Below are positions 9,059 through 18,655 of a stretch of 64,000 nucleotides of DNA, piece after piece. The position numbers were made by a program, and so were the translations under genes. The notes under the pieces were generated by a model. It made no database searches. It saw only the letters and a program-made list of their open reading frames with translations, and had not been told where the DNA came from. Source of the DNA: Celerinatantimonas yamalensis (GTDB taxonomy: Bacteria; Pseudomonadota; Gammaproteobacteria; Enterobacterales; Celerinatantimonadaceae); contig NZ_JBEQCT010000008.1 of assembly GCF_046054155.1 (NCBI RefSeq), positions 62,001 to 126,000 of the forward strand, read 5' to 3'. Position 1 is the first letter of the stretch, and each line of letters starts with the position of its first letter.

Positions 9059-10558
9059 CTAACGATGTTGACGCATCACTTGGAGCTTGTCTAAATAGGG
9101 AAGCCCAAGAGAGTTGCGCACAGCTTGCCCATTAATTGCTGCATCAATGCCCCATAACTGATGCCGCCAATACAGCGGCTTGAAGTAATACTTGCTCGCC
9201 AGCTTGGCTGAAAATTTCTGCAGTTGCAAGGCAACCTGTGGCCCTTTTTGCAGTGCCATATATTCTTTATCGAGCTCAGCGAGCTTTGGTGTGCAATGCA
9301 ATCCTGCGAGCATATCGTTCTGTCCGTGTAACATCGCCTGCAGATAACCCAATCGTTCATCTGGCTGACGATTAAATGCAACAAGAAACAGATCACCTTG
9401 GCAACTTTGCAGCGCCTTTTTAAACGCCGCAGGTTTAAGCCAAATAATCTGCAGATCGATATTGATCCGCTCAAACATGGTTTTGAGTATCGCAGCCGTT
9501 TGTTGGATAGCCAAATGATCCCCTTGCTTGACAATCATCTGTAATCTGAGACCTTTTCCGTCCACACCTTGCTCGGCTAAAAGCTGGTAGGCGCGGTCAG
9601 GCTGATATAGATTTTTAACAGATTGATTGTAATATTCACTCCCAGCAAACGTGAGCTGGGTCGCTTGCTCGCCTAAAGAGCCCGGTAATTGTTGACTGAT
9701 AAATTGACTATTGATCCCAAGTGAAATGGCTTGACGAATCTGTTCATGGCGCAGCCAATGGTTATGTTTACCATTAAATACTAACCCCACCCAACGCATA
9801 TGATTGACTAATTTAGCCCGCAACCCCGGTATTTCCATTAATTGTTCAAAACGCTGACCACTTAGATGATCCGCAATATCAATATCTCCCCCTAACAACG
9901 CGGAAAAGCGAGTTTGCTCATGACGAATAGGCACGACAGTCAATTGACTAATGTTACCTTCATTATCTGGATGCCAATAATTGATGTTACGCGTTAAAAC
10001 CGATCGAATCCCAGTTAAGTTTTCGACAAGCCGGAAAGGCCCTGAGCCTGATGTTAACAATGACCGACTTGCTTTTTTTTGTAGCGACCAATGTCTGTCA
10101 TACACAAACCAATAGGCTAAACGACGCGTAAAATCAGCGCAGGGTTGAGATAAGGTTATCGTAATGGTGAAGGGGTCATTGATGACTACGTGCTGAATCA
10201 AAGCAAATAGCGCTCGATAATCACTATGGCGGCGCAGCTGCGACAAACTCCAAAGGACATCCGTCGCGTTCAATTGATCGCCAGAAGCAAAGTGAACGGA
10301 GTCATTCAGTGATAATCGATACTTTGTGGCTGACAGTTGAGTCATCTGCTTAACTAGCCATGGCTGAGCTTGGCCATGCTCATCAAAGCGAAATAATGGA
10401 TCATAGAGAAGATTGCCCACGGCAATACTAGCCATAGACAGATCGGTAGGAAAACGTTCAAAATGCAACAGCTGAGAGCTTCCCCAAACGACTGGTTGAG
10501 CCGTCACGAGTCCAATACTGAAATAACATAAACAGACGATTTGCAAACAGCGTAGCAT
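9059..10558 (-). CDS. Family 5 extracellular peptide-binding protein, divergent paralogue
   Basis: Periplasmic solute-binding protein of the DppA/OppA/SapA family with a cleavable signal peptide ending near VTAQP. The cysteines in the signal do not form a convincing lipobox. The 499 residues follow the fold of the family (NLLYDPLFRF, then LTLSQPC-like and GSGPFRL segments) but are far from the true DppA at the head of the operon. Its place as last gene after dppF suggests a second binding protein delivering another peptide or related ligand to the same permease. It follows dppF after 110 bases containing a hairpin. Confidence 0.75.
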   Translation of the reverse strand: MLRCLQIVCLCYFSIGLVTAQPVVWGSSQLLHFERFPTDLSMASIAVGNLLYDPLFRFDEHGQAQPWLVKQMTQLSATKYRLSLNDSVHFASGDQLNATDVLWSLSQLRRHSDYRALFALIQHVVINDPFTITITLSQPCADFTRRLAYWFVYDRHWSLQKKASRSLLTSGSGPFRLVENLTGIRSVLTRNINYWHPDNEGNISQLTVVPIRHEQTRFSALLGGDIDIADHLSGQRFEQLMEIPGLRAKLVNHMRWVGLVFNGKHNHWLRHEQIRQAISLGINSQFISQQLPGSLGEQATQLTFAGSEYYNQSVKNLYQPDRAYQLLAEQGVDGKGLRLQMIVKQGDHLAIQQTAAILKTMFERINIDLQIIWLKPAAFKKALQSCQGDLFLVAFNRQPDERLGYLQAMLHGQNDMLAGLHCTPKLAELDKEYMALQKGPQVALQLQKFSAKLASKYYFKPLYWRHQLWGIDAAINGQAVRNSLGLPYLDKLQVMRQHR

Positions 10559-10636
10559 GCACAGATCACTTCATTTTTTGGAAAATCATCACAGTATAGC
10601 AACTGCAACTGCTATCCAGAAGTGTTTGACGATAAC

Positions 10637-10660
10637 AACCAGCTCATCATTGAGCTGGTT
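10637..10660 (-). terminator. Intercistronic hairpin after dppF
   Basis: A perfect 10-bp stem (10637-10646 with 10651-10660) with a 4-base loop starts 8 bases after the dppF stop. No T-run follows, so partial termination or 3'-end protection of the dppABCDF message is more likely than full termination. Confidence 0.4.
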
Positions 10661-10668
10661 AAATACCG

Positions 10669-11655
10669 CTACATTCGCTGCTCTTCAAGAGCATGACAAG
10701 CAATTTGTGTATCACCATGCCACTTCAATTCAGGCGTTTGCTCGTGACAACGCGCATTCGCATATTGGCAACGTGCATGGAATGCACAACCAGAGGGCGG
10801 ATTGAGTGGTGATGGCAACTCGCCTTCAAGTTTAATTTTATCAATTCGCTTATCGGGATTAAGCCTCGGTGTACTTGAGAGCAACGCGATGGTATAGGGA
10901 TGACGTGGATGACTAAAAATTTGCGCCCTAGGGCCATATTCAACCACTTTGCCAAGATACATGACCATCACCTGATCGGCGATATGTTCAACCACCGACA
11001 GATCGTGCGAGATAAAAATATAGCTCAAGCCAAACTCGACCTGCAAGTCCATCATTAGGTTCAAAACCTGCGCTTGCACGGATACATCCAGCGCAGATAC
11101 AGGCTCATCGGCAATCACAATATCAGGGTCGAGCATCAATCCTCGAGCAATCGCGATACGCTGGCGCTGTCCGCCTGAAAACATATGCGGATAACGGCCA
11201 TAATGCTCTGGACGAAGACCAACCTTAGCCATGATCGCTAAGGCCTTCTCACGTCGCTGTGCTTTGGTTAAATCCGTATTAATATATAAGGGCTCTTCTA
11301 ACAGCTGCCCTACTTTTTTACGTGGATTTAAAGACCCATATGGGTTTTGAAAGACGATTTGAATACGCTTGCGCAACTCTTTAGCCGCATGCGCCCCAAG
11401 CGAGAGAATATCCTGACCATCAAAGCGCAGCTCTCCAGATGTAGGAGGTTCAATCAATGTCAGGCTGCGTGCAAGCGTTGATTTACCACATCCAGATTCA
11501 CCGACCACTGCCAGTGTCTGTCCCCGAGAGAGACTAAATGACACACCATCTAAAGCTTTGACCAATTGCTCTTCTTTAAACAATCCCGCTTTGACAGGAT
11601 AGTGTTTTTTTAATTCATGCGCTTCAAACAATACCGAGCTTGTTTCATCGCTCAT
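10669..11655 (-). CDS. dppF: Dipeptide ABC transporter ATP-binding protein DppF
   Basis: ATPase subunit of the dipeptide importer. Walker A is GESGCGKST, the signature is FSGGQRQR, and Walker B ends VIADEP. The C-terminal oligopeptide-transport extension has the Cys-rich stretch CAFHARCQYANARC found in DppD/DppF/OppD/OppF. At 328 residues it is family length. Its ATG overlaps the dppD TAA by one base. Confidence 0.94.
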   Translation of the reverse strand: MSDETSSVLFEAHELKKHYPVKAGLFKEEQLVKALDGVSFSLSRGQTLAVVGESGCGKSTLARSLTLIEPPTSGELRFDGQDILSLGAHAAKELRKRIQIVFQNPYGSLNPRKKVGQLLEEPLYINTDLTKAQRREKALAIMAKVGLRPEHYGRYPHMFSGGQRQRIAIARGLMLDPDIVIADEPVSALDVSVQAQVLNLMMDLQVEFGLSYIFISHDLSVVEHIADQVMVMYLGKVVEYGPRAQIFSHPRHPYTIALLSSTPRLNPDKRIDKIKLEGELPSPLNPPSGCAFHARCQYANARCHEQTPELKWHGDTQIACHALEEQRM

Positions 11656-12635
11656 TATGCAGATCTCCCTGATTCATCCAACGGCCAAAAGCATTTGACC
11701 TGCCGCGTCGCTGGCCCAATCAGTGGCGGCTGCTCAGCGCGACATCGCTCTTGAACATATGGGCAACGAGGGTTAAGCAAACAACCCTGTGGTCGGTCGT
11801 AGGCCCCTGGAACCACCCCAGACAATGCATGTAAGCGACTGGCTCCAGCGGCAGACTCAGGCAACGAAGCTAACAGAGCTTGGGTATATGGATGCTGTGG
11901 ATGTTTAAAAATTTCAGCTGCTGGGCCTGTCTCAACAATTTGGCCAGCATACATCACAATGACGCGATCTGCAGCCTCTGCCACCAACGCCAAATCATGG
12001 GTAATCAGTATTAATCCCATATTTTTTTGCTGTTGTAACTGCAGTAATAGCTCGACAATTTGTGCTTGAATAGTCACATCGAGCGCCGTTGTAGGCTCAT
12101 CTGCAATTAATAATTTAGGATTACACGCCACCGCCATAGCAATCATAACGCGTTGACTCATGCCTCCCGAAAGTTGATGAGGATATGTATTTAAACGCAA
12201 TTCTGGTGCCGGTATCCCCACTTGCTGCAGTAACTCAATAGCACGTTCCCGTAATTGATGTTTGCTCAGCGACGCTGCATGAATTTTCAGCGCTTCAATG
12301 ATCTGAAAACCAACGGTATAACAAGGGTTAAGACTCGTCATAGGGTCTTGGAAGATCATTGAAATGTCACTGCCGGTGATTTTACGACGTTTGGCATCCG
12401 ACATTTCCAGCACTTTTTGCCCATCTAATTCGAGTGCATCGGCGCTGACTCGTCCTGGATAATCAATTAACCCCATAATCGCGAGCGAACTGACACTTTT
12501 CCCCGAGCCCGACTCTCCAACAATGCCAACGACTTCACCCTTATCTACATGATAGCTGATTGCATCGACTGCGCAAAAAGGTTGATCCTGTTCACCGAAT
12601 TCAACGCTTAAGTTTTTTACTTCTAATAAAGCCAT
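11655..12635 (-). CDS. dppD: Dipeptide ABC transporter ATP-binding protein DppD
   Basis: Partner ATPase of DppF. Walker A GESGSGKS, signature LSGGMSQR, and Walker B LLIADEP are intact, and the C-terminal extension carries GCLLNPRCPYVQERC. It has 326 residues (E. coli 327). It is 17 bases after dppC and overlaps dppF by one base, so all five dpp genes form one transcript. Confidence 0.94.
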   Translation of the reverse strand: MALLEVKNLSVEFGEQDQPFCAVDAISYHVDKGEVVGIVGESGSGKSVSSLAIMGLIDYPGRVSADALELDGQKVLEMSDAKRRKITGSDISMIFQDPMTSLNPCYTVGFQIIEALKIHAASLSKHQLRERAIELLQQVGIPAPELRLNTYPHQLSGGMSQRVMIAMAVACNPKLLIADEPTTALDVTIQAQIVELLLQLQQQKNMGLILITHDLALVAEAADRVIVMYAGQIVETGPAAEIFKHPQHPYTQALLASLPESAAGASRLHALSGVVPGAYDRPQGCLLNPRCPYVQERCRAEQPPLIGPATRQVKCFWPLDESGRSA

Positions 12636-12652
12636 AATCTTTTCTGCCTATC

Positions 12653-13549
12653 CTAGCGTTTCATTTTTGGATCCAACGCATCACGTAGCCCATCACCCAT
12701 TAGGTTAAAAGCAAGTACCGTTGTTAAAATCATCAACCCGGGGAATGTGACCACCCACCACGCTCGAGTCACATATTGACGCGCATTGGCCAACATGCTG
12801 CCCCACTCTGGTGTAGGTGGCTGAGCCCCCATTCCAAGGAAACCAAGAGCCGCCATATCAAGTAATGCCGATGAAAACCCAAGTGTGGCTTGAATAATTA
12901 ATGGTGCCATACAGTTAGGTAAAATAGTTAAAAACATCAGCCGCAGTGCACCAGCACCAACCACCCGTGAAGAGGTCACGTAGTCACGACCACTTTCGGC
13001 AATGACCGATGCACGCGTCAGTCGAATAAAATGGGGGATTGAGACGATGGCAATAGCCACTGAAGCATTGACCAAACTAGGCCCTAAGATAGCCACAATC
13101 GCAATGGCAAACAGTAAGCTTGGCACAGCCAACATAATATCAGCAACGCGCATAATAACGGTGTCGGTAAGTCCTCTGGCATAACCTGCGATAAGTCCTA
13201 GCAACACACCGATGCCCAACGATAAGGTCACCACCATAGTGCCGATAATCAGTGACAAACGCGCACCATAAATAAGTCGAGTGAAAATATCTCGACCCAC
13301 ATCATCAGTTCCTAAAATGAACTGCCAACTACCGCCAGATTGCCATACTGGGGGCTTTAAAAAAGCATTTTGAAACTGCTCAATCGGTGAATGTGGCGCA
13401 ATCACTTCGGCAAACAATGCGAAAATAATAATCACAAAGATATAAAGTAGCCCTGCCACAGCACCTTTATTTTGGCGAAAATAAAACCAAAATTCTTGTA
13501 ATGGTGTCTTCGGCTTAGGGGCTATTTGTGTTTGATTTTGTTCAGACAT
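12653..13549 (-). CDS. dppC: Dipeptide ABC transporter permease DppC
   Basis: Inner-membrane permease subunit of 298 residues with six predicted helices. The EAA coupling motif region lies around GALRLMFLTILPN. The N-terminal segment FWFYFRQNKGAVAGL and the GTDDVGRDIFTRLIYGARLSL stretch are typical of DppC/OppC. It is 15 bases after dppB. Confidence 0.94.
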   Translation of the reverse strand: MSEQNQTQIAPKPKTPLQEFWFYFRQNKGAVAGLLYIFVIIIFALFAEVIAPHSPIEQFQNAFLKPPVWQSGGSWQFILGTDDVGRDIFTRLIYGARLSLIIGTMVVTLSLGIGVLLGLIAGYARGLTDTVIMRVADIMLAVPSLLFAIAIVAILGPSLVNASVAIAIVSIPHFIRLTRASVIAESGRDYVTSSRVVGAGALRLMFLTILPNCMAPLIIQATLGFSSALLDMAALGFLGMGAQPPTPEWGSMLANARQYVTRAWWVVTFPGLMILTTVLAFNLMGDGLRDALDPKMKR

Positions 13550-13564
13550 GAATTCGATTCCTGC

Positions 13565-14578
13565 TTACTTAGTATGGCGAATTCGTGGATTAGCAACGCC
13601 GTAGAGAATATCGACCAGCAAATTCACCACAATAATGATCGTCGCGATCAGCAAAATACTTCCTTGAACTACTGGATAATCTCGCCGTGAAATCGCATCA
13701 ATGAGCCACTTACCAATACCAGGCCATGAAAAAATGGTCTCCGTCAGAATAGCGCCCGAGAGCATAATCCCCACCTGTAAACCAATCACTGTAATAACGG
13801 GGATCAATGCATTGCGCAGCGCATGTACAATGATAACCCGCCACGGCGCCATTCCTTTCGCGCGAGCAGTCCGAATATAATCTTCACCAAGTACTTCAAG
13901 CATCGATGAACGCGTCATACGAGCAATCACCGCCAAAGGAATAGTACCCAGCACAATGGCAGGTAAAATAAGGTGCTTCATCGCATCCCAAAAGGCACCC
14001 GGCTGCCCAGACAATAGAGTATCAATCAACATAAAGCCGGTAGGCTGATCGATCCAAAAACGCGCTTCATCTAATCGTCCTGATACTGGCGTCCACCCCA
14101 AATGCACCGAGAAAAAGAGGATCAACAATAATGCCCACCAGAAAATTGGCATAGAATAGCCAGCCTGAGCAATCGCAATCACCCCGTGATCAAACACCGT
14201 GCCACGTTTAACTGCAGCGATAATCCCCATCGGCAACCCGACACAAATTGCAAATACCACGGCAAAAATAGACAGTTCCATGGTTGCAGGAAACCGGGCC
14301 AAAAATTCGCTTAACACGGGCTGATGATTCACTAATGAGTGGCCTAAGTCACCATGAAAAATGCCAATCACATAGTGATAGTATTGAATATATAAAGGTT
14401 GATCTAACCCCATTTTATGCATCATATGGGCATGCTGAGCAGCTGAAATACCACGCTCTCCGGCCATAATTTCAATCGGATCACCCGGGATAGCATGGAT
14501 CAATGCAAAAGTGAGCAGGGTAATACCAATGAATGTCGGTATAACCGTCAACAATCGTTTAAAAATAAATTGCAGCAT
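13565..14578 (-). CDS. dppB: Dipeptide ABC transporter permease DppB
   Basis: Permease partner of DppC, 337 residues (E. coli DppB 339). The N-terminal motif FIFKRLLTVIPTFIGITLLTF and the EAA-like region RTARAKGMAPWRVIIVHALRN are diagnostic of the DppB/OppB family. It follows dppA after a 54-base gap. Confidence 0.95.
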   Translation of the reverse strand: MLQFIFKRLLTVIPTFIGITLLTFALIHAIPGDPIEIMAGERGISAAQHAHMMHKMGLDQPLYIQYYHYVIGIFHGDLGHSLVNHQPVLSEFLARFPATMELSIFAVVFAICVGLPMGIIAAVKRGTVFDHGVIAIAQAGYSMPIFWWALLLILFFSVHLGWTPVSGRLDEARFWIDQPTGFMLIDTLLSGQPGAFWDAMKHLILPAIVLGTIPLAVIARMTRSSMLEVLGEDYIRTARAKGMAPWRVIIVHALRNALIPVITVIGLQVGIMLSGAILTETIFSWPGIGKWLIDAISRRDYPVVQGSILLIATIIIVVNLLVDILYGVANPRIRHTK

Positions 14579-14632
14579 AAGTAAACTTATTGAAAAGGGG
14601 GCTCAATATGAGCCCCTAAATAGATAAATGAA

Positions 14633-16225
14633 CTAATCTAAAGACACACCGTAGAAATAGTGTAATCCAAACGGGTCAATCTTATACCCATGCACATTTT
14701 TACGAATTGGTTCATAAACAACTGAATGAGCAATTGTGATCCAAGGCGCTTGTTGTTTAAAGATTACTTGCGCTTGTTCGTATAATTTAGTGCGCTGTGC
14801 TTTATCAGACAGTCGAGCTGCTTTTTGAATGAGATTATCAAACGGTTTGTAACACCATTCACTGTAGTTAGAATTCCCGACTCCATCACAACTTAATAGC
14901 ACATTGAGGAAGTTATCAGGATCACCATTATCACCAGTCCAGCCCATTAACGCCGTATCATCTTCGCCTTGGCGAGCTCGTTTGAGATATTCACCCCACT
15001 CATAGGTAACGATTTTGGCATTAACCCCAACATTTTTCCAATCCGCTTGGATCATCTCAGCCATACGCCGTGCATTCGGGTTATATGGGCGCTGTACAGG
15101 CATAGCCCAAATATTGGTGTTTAAGTGACTTACACCTGCTTCTTTAAGCAATTCTTTGGCTTTAGCAGGATCATACGGATAATCTTTAATCGCCTCATTG
15201 TACGACCACATTGTCGGTGGAATAGGGTTTTTTGCCATTTCCCCAGCACCTTGGTAGATAGCATTGATGATCGCTTTTTTATTCACGGCATAATTCAGCG
15301 CTTGGCGAACTTTGACATTATCAAATGGTTTATGGGTGACATTAAAAGAGAGATAGCCAATATTTAAGCCTGGTTTATGCAACAACTTAATGTTTGGATT
15401 GCTCGCCATATCTTTGAGATCAGCTGGATTCGGGTATGGCATAATCTGACATTCACCAGCTTTGAGTTTGGCATAACGAACGGAAGCATCCGGAGTAATC
15501 GAAAATACCAGTCGATCAATTTTCGGAGCACCCCGCCAATAATGTTTATTCGCGACATAGCGGATCACCGAGTCTTTACGATAAGCGACTTTGGTAAACG
15601 GTCCGGTACCAACAGGGTCTTGATCTAACTGACCAGGCGTACCCGCTTTAAGCAATTTATCCGCTTGCTGGGCTGAGAAAATCGATGCAAAACTCATCGC
15701 CATATCGGCTAGAAAAGGTGCATTGGGTTGACTCAATTCAAACTTAACGGTGTATTTGTCCACTTTGACGATTTTTTTAATCAGGGAGTTCATTCCCATT
15801 CCATCAAAGTATTCATAGTTGCCACCAGAAACATCATGATATGGATTTTTTTTATCCAACATCCGTTCAAAGCTGAAAATCACATCATCAGCATCAAAAT
15901 CTCGGGTAGGTGAAAATGACTTACTCGTTTGGAACTGTACGCCCTTACGTAAATGGAACGTATAGGTTTTACCATCTTCGGAGATATCCCAACTCTTAGC
16001 CAAACCCGGTTCAATATTGGTAGTCCCTGGCTTAAATTCAACTAGTCTGTCAAAAATGGTTTCAGCACTGGCATCAAATGTCGTACCTGTGGTGAAAAGT
16101 TGCGGGTTAAATCCTTCAGGGCTCGCTTCAGAACAATAGACTAATGTTTTTGTTTGTGCATGAACCCCTGCTGTCACAGCACTGGCAAGCAGTGCAATAG
16201 ACAACATTCCTAATCCTTTTTTCAT
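14633..16225 (-). CDS. dppA: Periplasmic dipeptide-binding protein DppA
   Basis: Substrate-binding protein of the dipeptide importer. The signal peptide ends at VHAQT and the mature start is TLVYCSEASPEGFNPQL, almost as in E. coli DppA; WTGDNGDPDNF and the C-terminal pattern also match. The ATG at 16225 has GGAG 6 bases upstream; upstream in-frame ATG/GTG codons lack this. It heads dppABCDF. The leader carries a C/A-rich stretch like GcvB sRNA targets (16287-16300) and two hairpins. Confidence 0.96.
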   Translation of the reverse strand: MKKGLGMLSIALLASAVTAGVHAQTKTLVYCSEASPEGFNPQLFTTGTTFDASAETIFDRLVEFKPGTTNIEPGLAKSWDISEDGKTYTFHLRKGVQFQTSKSFSPTRDFDADDVIFSFERMLDKKNPYHDVSGGNYEYFDGMGMNSLIKKIVKVDKYTVKFELSQPNAPFLADMAMSFASIFSAQQADKLLKAGTPGQLDQDPVGTGPFTKVAYRKDSVIRYVANKHYWRGAPKIDRLVFSITPDASVRYAKLKAGECQIMPYPNPADLKDMASNPNIKLLHKPGLNIGYLSFNVTHKPFDNVKVRQALNYAVNKKAIINAIYQGAGEMAKNPIPPTMWSYNEAIKDYPYDPAKAKELLKEAGVSHLNTNIWAMPVQRPYNPNARRMAEMIQADWKNVGVNAKIVTYEWGEYLKRARQGEDDTALMGWTGDNGDPDNFLNVLLSCDGVGNSNYSEWCYKPFDNLIQKAARLSDKAQRTKLYEQAQVIFKQQAPWITIAHSVVYEPIRKNVHGYKIDPFGLHYFYGVSLD

Positions 16226-16758
16226 ATAAGCTCCATCGAACATCACTGTTATTGTTGACTGCTATCTAAGCAACAATCTGTTCAACATGTTGTGTGTTAT
16301 CAAGGCGGTTTTTACATCATATGGCCGCTTCTAGCGGCTCAAAATGATCGGATATTCACCCTCCGCCCGCTTTTATTAACCGATTAACTCATTTGCTTCG
16401 CATCCCGCTTAAGCAAATCTTTCGGTGCTAATTAAATTATTACGTTTAGGTTAAGCTGTAAAGTCTGATAGTCAGATGAATCTCTATAAAATCGATTTAA
16501 CACAGAATATTTACATGTATTATTCTAAAATAGAGTGTTTCTTAACAAATAAGGTGGGAAATGAAGAATACATAAGCGACGTTGTGAAGACGCATTTCAA
16601 ACAAAATAGAGATACGCTGCTTTATCCAAGCATCGTTTTAAAAAATGTATTGCACACATTATGCTGCAAACTAAGCGGGGCGATTCACAACGACTAGGAC
16701 GACATCTAACGCCCCAGACTGACACCAAGCAATGACTGTTTTTTCAAGCTCTGCACAA
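16226..16758. other. 533-base spacer between dppA and pgpA
   Basis: It holds the dppA leader and promoter region. A GCCGCT-TCT-AGCGGC hairpin lies at 16324-16338, and an 8-bp inverted repeat (ATTTGCTT 16391-16398, AAGCAAAT 16411-16418) has 12 bases between its arms and could be an operator. A 73-codon frame at 16476-16697 on the plus strand has no ribosome site or recognisable similarity and is probably not a gene. I see no clear terminator for pgpA. Confidence 0.6.
16287..16300 (-). promoter_or_regulatory. Possible GcvB sRNA target in the dppA leader
   Basis: On the minus strand the leader reads ATAACACACAACAT, 62-75 bases upstream of the dppA ATG. It contains CACAACAT, which agrees with the C/A-rich consensus bound by the R1 region of GcvB in enteric bacteria, where dppA is a known target. 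Whether this organism has GcvB cannot be seen here. Confidence 0.35.
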
Positions 16759-17244
16759 CTAAACGATGAGGTAATGAAAGATCCCCCATTGGATCACCCA
16801 CGCTAGAAAGCCAGCCAACACATCATCAATCATAATTCCAAAACCGCCGCCAACATGCTGGTCTAACCAGCGAATGGGCCAAGGTTTGAGAATATCGAAG
16901 AAACGAAACAAGACAAAACCGCACACCACTGAGCTGATACTCAACGGAATTGCCACCAATGCGATGCCCATTCCAATAAATTCATCCCAGACAATGCCAC
17001 CATGGTCATGCACACCCATCGCGCGACTCGCGACCTGACAACACCAGACGCCTAACGCAAAACCCACCACCAACATTACAATATAGACTGGCGTAGATAG
17101 CCCCCATGCTCCCCATGCCATCAGCGGCAACGCCGCCAAAGAACCGAACGTTCCCGGTGCTTTCGCGACCAATCCACTGCCAAAACCAACGGCCAACAAA
17201 TGCAGTGGATTACGCAGCGATAATCGTTTTAAATAGGCATCCAT
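16759..17244 (-). CDS. pgpA: Phosphatidylglycerophosphatase A
   Basis: Inner-membrane enzyme that dephosphorylates phosphatidylglycerophosphate to phosphatidylglycerol. Its 161 residues match the PgpA family: FGSGLVAKAPGTFGS near the N-terminus, WDEFIGM, and the FDILKPWPI segment, with GIMIDDVLAG near the C-terminus. It has 3-4 membrane helices. It is the last gene of the rib-nusB-thiL cluster, 9 bases after thiL, as in E. coli. Confidence 0.95.
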   Translation of the reverse strand: MDAYLKRLSLRNPLHLLAVGFGSGLVAKAPGTFGSLAALPLMAWGAWGLSTPVYIVMLVVGFALGVWCCQVASRAMGVHDHGGIVWDEFIGMGIALVAIPLSISSVVCGFVLFRFFDILKPWPIRWLDQHVGGGFGIMIDDVLAGFLAWVIQWGIFHYLIV

Positions 17245-17253
17245 AACATTCCC

Positions 17254-18216
17254 CTAGGAAAAGTGATCCCATCCTTGCAAATGACAACATGTATAAGGTT
17301 GCTCACCCTGCCATAGCTCTACAGGGCCTTGACCGGCGATCATTTGTCCGACACAACAATGTTCAATGCCACTGTATGAAAGTGCCACATCAAGCGACCC
17401 TTTCATAGCTTCGGGGACGGTAAAACAAAGCTCATAATCTTCACCGCCACATAACGCTAATGCAATGGCATCATCATTCTGACACTGCAATTTCACTTGC
17501 GGATGAATAGGCAATTGATTGACCTGTATTTTAGCACTGCATCCTGAGGCCTTAGCCACATGCCCTAAATCAGCCCATAGCCCGTCCGAGAGATCAATAC
17601 AACTACTCGCGACTCCGCGCAGCCCATAGCCACTGAGCACTCGCGGCTGAGGATAATAATGACGTTGCAATAACACCTCAAGTATTTCACTACTTAGGCG
17701 CTGTTGTCCTTGTAGGTGACGCAATGCTAAAGCTGATCCGCCCAGTGACCCCGTCACATAAACCCAATCACCCACTTGTGCTTGATGACGAGTAAGCGCT
17801 TGCTCCATTGGAATCACACCATGGGCTGTCACCGTGATGCTCAACGGACCTCGAGTGGTATCGCCACCCACTAAGGTCACGTTATAGTATTCAGCCAGTT
17901 CAAAAAATCCCTGACAAAATTGTTCTAACCATTCCATTCGTGCCGATGGCAACGTAATCGCTAATGTGACCCACCGAGGTTCAGCTCCCATCGCAGCCAA
18001 ATCACTTAAATTAACCGCCAACGATTTATGCCCAAGAGCAGCTGGTGGGATATCAGCAAAAAAATGGACCCCTTCGACTAACGTATCGGTAGTAATGACT
18101 AATTGGTGATTTTCTGGGGGCGTAATTAACGCTGCATCGTCACCAATCCCTAATACTACATCGGGCCTTTTCGCTGAATTAGCGAAAAAGCGCTCGATAA
18201 GATCAAATTCACCCAT
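17254..18216 (-). CDS. thiL: Thiamine-monophosphate kinase
   Basis: Phosphorylates thiamine monophosphate to the active diphosphate cofactor. It belongs to the PurM-like superfamily: the start MGEFDLIERFF, the GIGDDAALI motif, TDTLVEGVHF and the LSDLAAMGAEPRW stretch are characteristic. Length 320 residues (E. coli 325). It lies between nusB and pgpA, the usual gammaproteobacterial order, 11 bases after nusB. Confidence 0.96.
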   Translation of the reverse strand: MGEFDLIERFFANSAKRPDVVLGIGDDAALITPPENHQLVITTDTLVEGVHFFADIPPAALGHKSLAVNLSDLAAMGAEPRWVTLAITLPSARMEWLEQFCQGFFELAEYYNVTLVGGDTTRGPLSITVTAHGVIPMEQALTRHQAQVGDWVYVTGSLGGSALALRHLQGQQRLSSEILEVLLQRHYYPQPRVLSGYGLRGVASSCIDLSDGLWADLGHVAKASGCSAKIQVNQLPIHPQVKLQCQNDDAIALALCGGEDYELCFTVPEAMKGSLDVALSYSGIEHCCVGQMIAGQGPVELWQGEQPYTCCHLQGWDHFS

Positions 18217-18227
18217 GAACGGAACGC

Positions 18228-18644
18228 TTATTTTTTGAGTTGTTGGAGATGGAAATATTTATCCAAAACACCATTGACAAATTTATGGCTATCTTCTGCT
18301 GCAAAAATCTTAGCCAACTCAATCGCTTCATTAATCGCAACTTTCGGCGGCAAATCTTCACATTGAGTTAACTCATACATTCCAATCAAGAGGATGGCGT
18401 GATCCACTATATCCAACTCTTCTAAACGACGAGCCAAGCAAGGAGACATCATGGTATTGAGCTTTTCGTGATGAACCACAACACCTTCAACCAACTTCTT
18501 AAAATAGCTGATATCAGCTTTACTCGTATCTTGTTCAGTTAAAAACTGGTGTTCAATGTTATCAATGTTATCACCAGTCATTTGCCACTGGTAAATGGCT
18601 TGGGTGGCAAGTTGTCGGGCCTTACGCCGCTCTGATGGTTTCAA
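18228..18644 (-). CDS. nusB: Transcription antitermination protein NusB
   Basis: All-helical RNA-binding factor that, with NusE, binds boxA of rRNA leaders to prevent premature termination. The 138-residue protein has the family N-terminus ERRKARQLATQAIYQWQ and the C-terminal VAINEAIELAKIFAAEDSHKFVNGVLD block. It is 11 bases after ribH. Confidence 0.96.
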   Translation of the reverse strand: MKPSERRKARQLATQAIYQWQMTGDNIDNIEHQFLTEQDTSKADISYFKKLVEGVVVHHEKLNTMMSPCLARRLEELDIVDHAILLIGMYELTQCEDLPPKVAINEAIELAKIFAAEDSHKFVNGVLDKYFHLQQLKK

Positions 18645-18655
18645 ATCTGTTACTC

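Noticed and set aside
9059..10558. Calling this gene sapA
   Set aside because: It is a family 5 binding protein but is too divergent from SapA, and the permease genes beside it are dpp, so no symbol was given.
16476..16697. 73-codon frame between dppA and pgpA
   Set aside because: No ribosome site, no similarity I can recognise and an unbiased AT-rich composition; treated as spacer.
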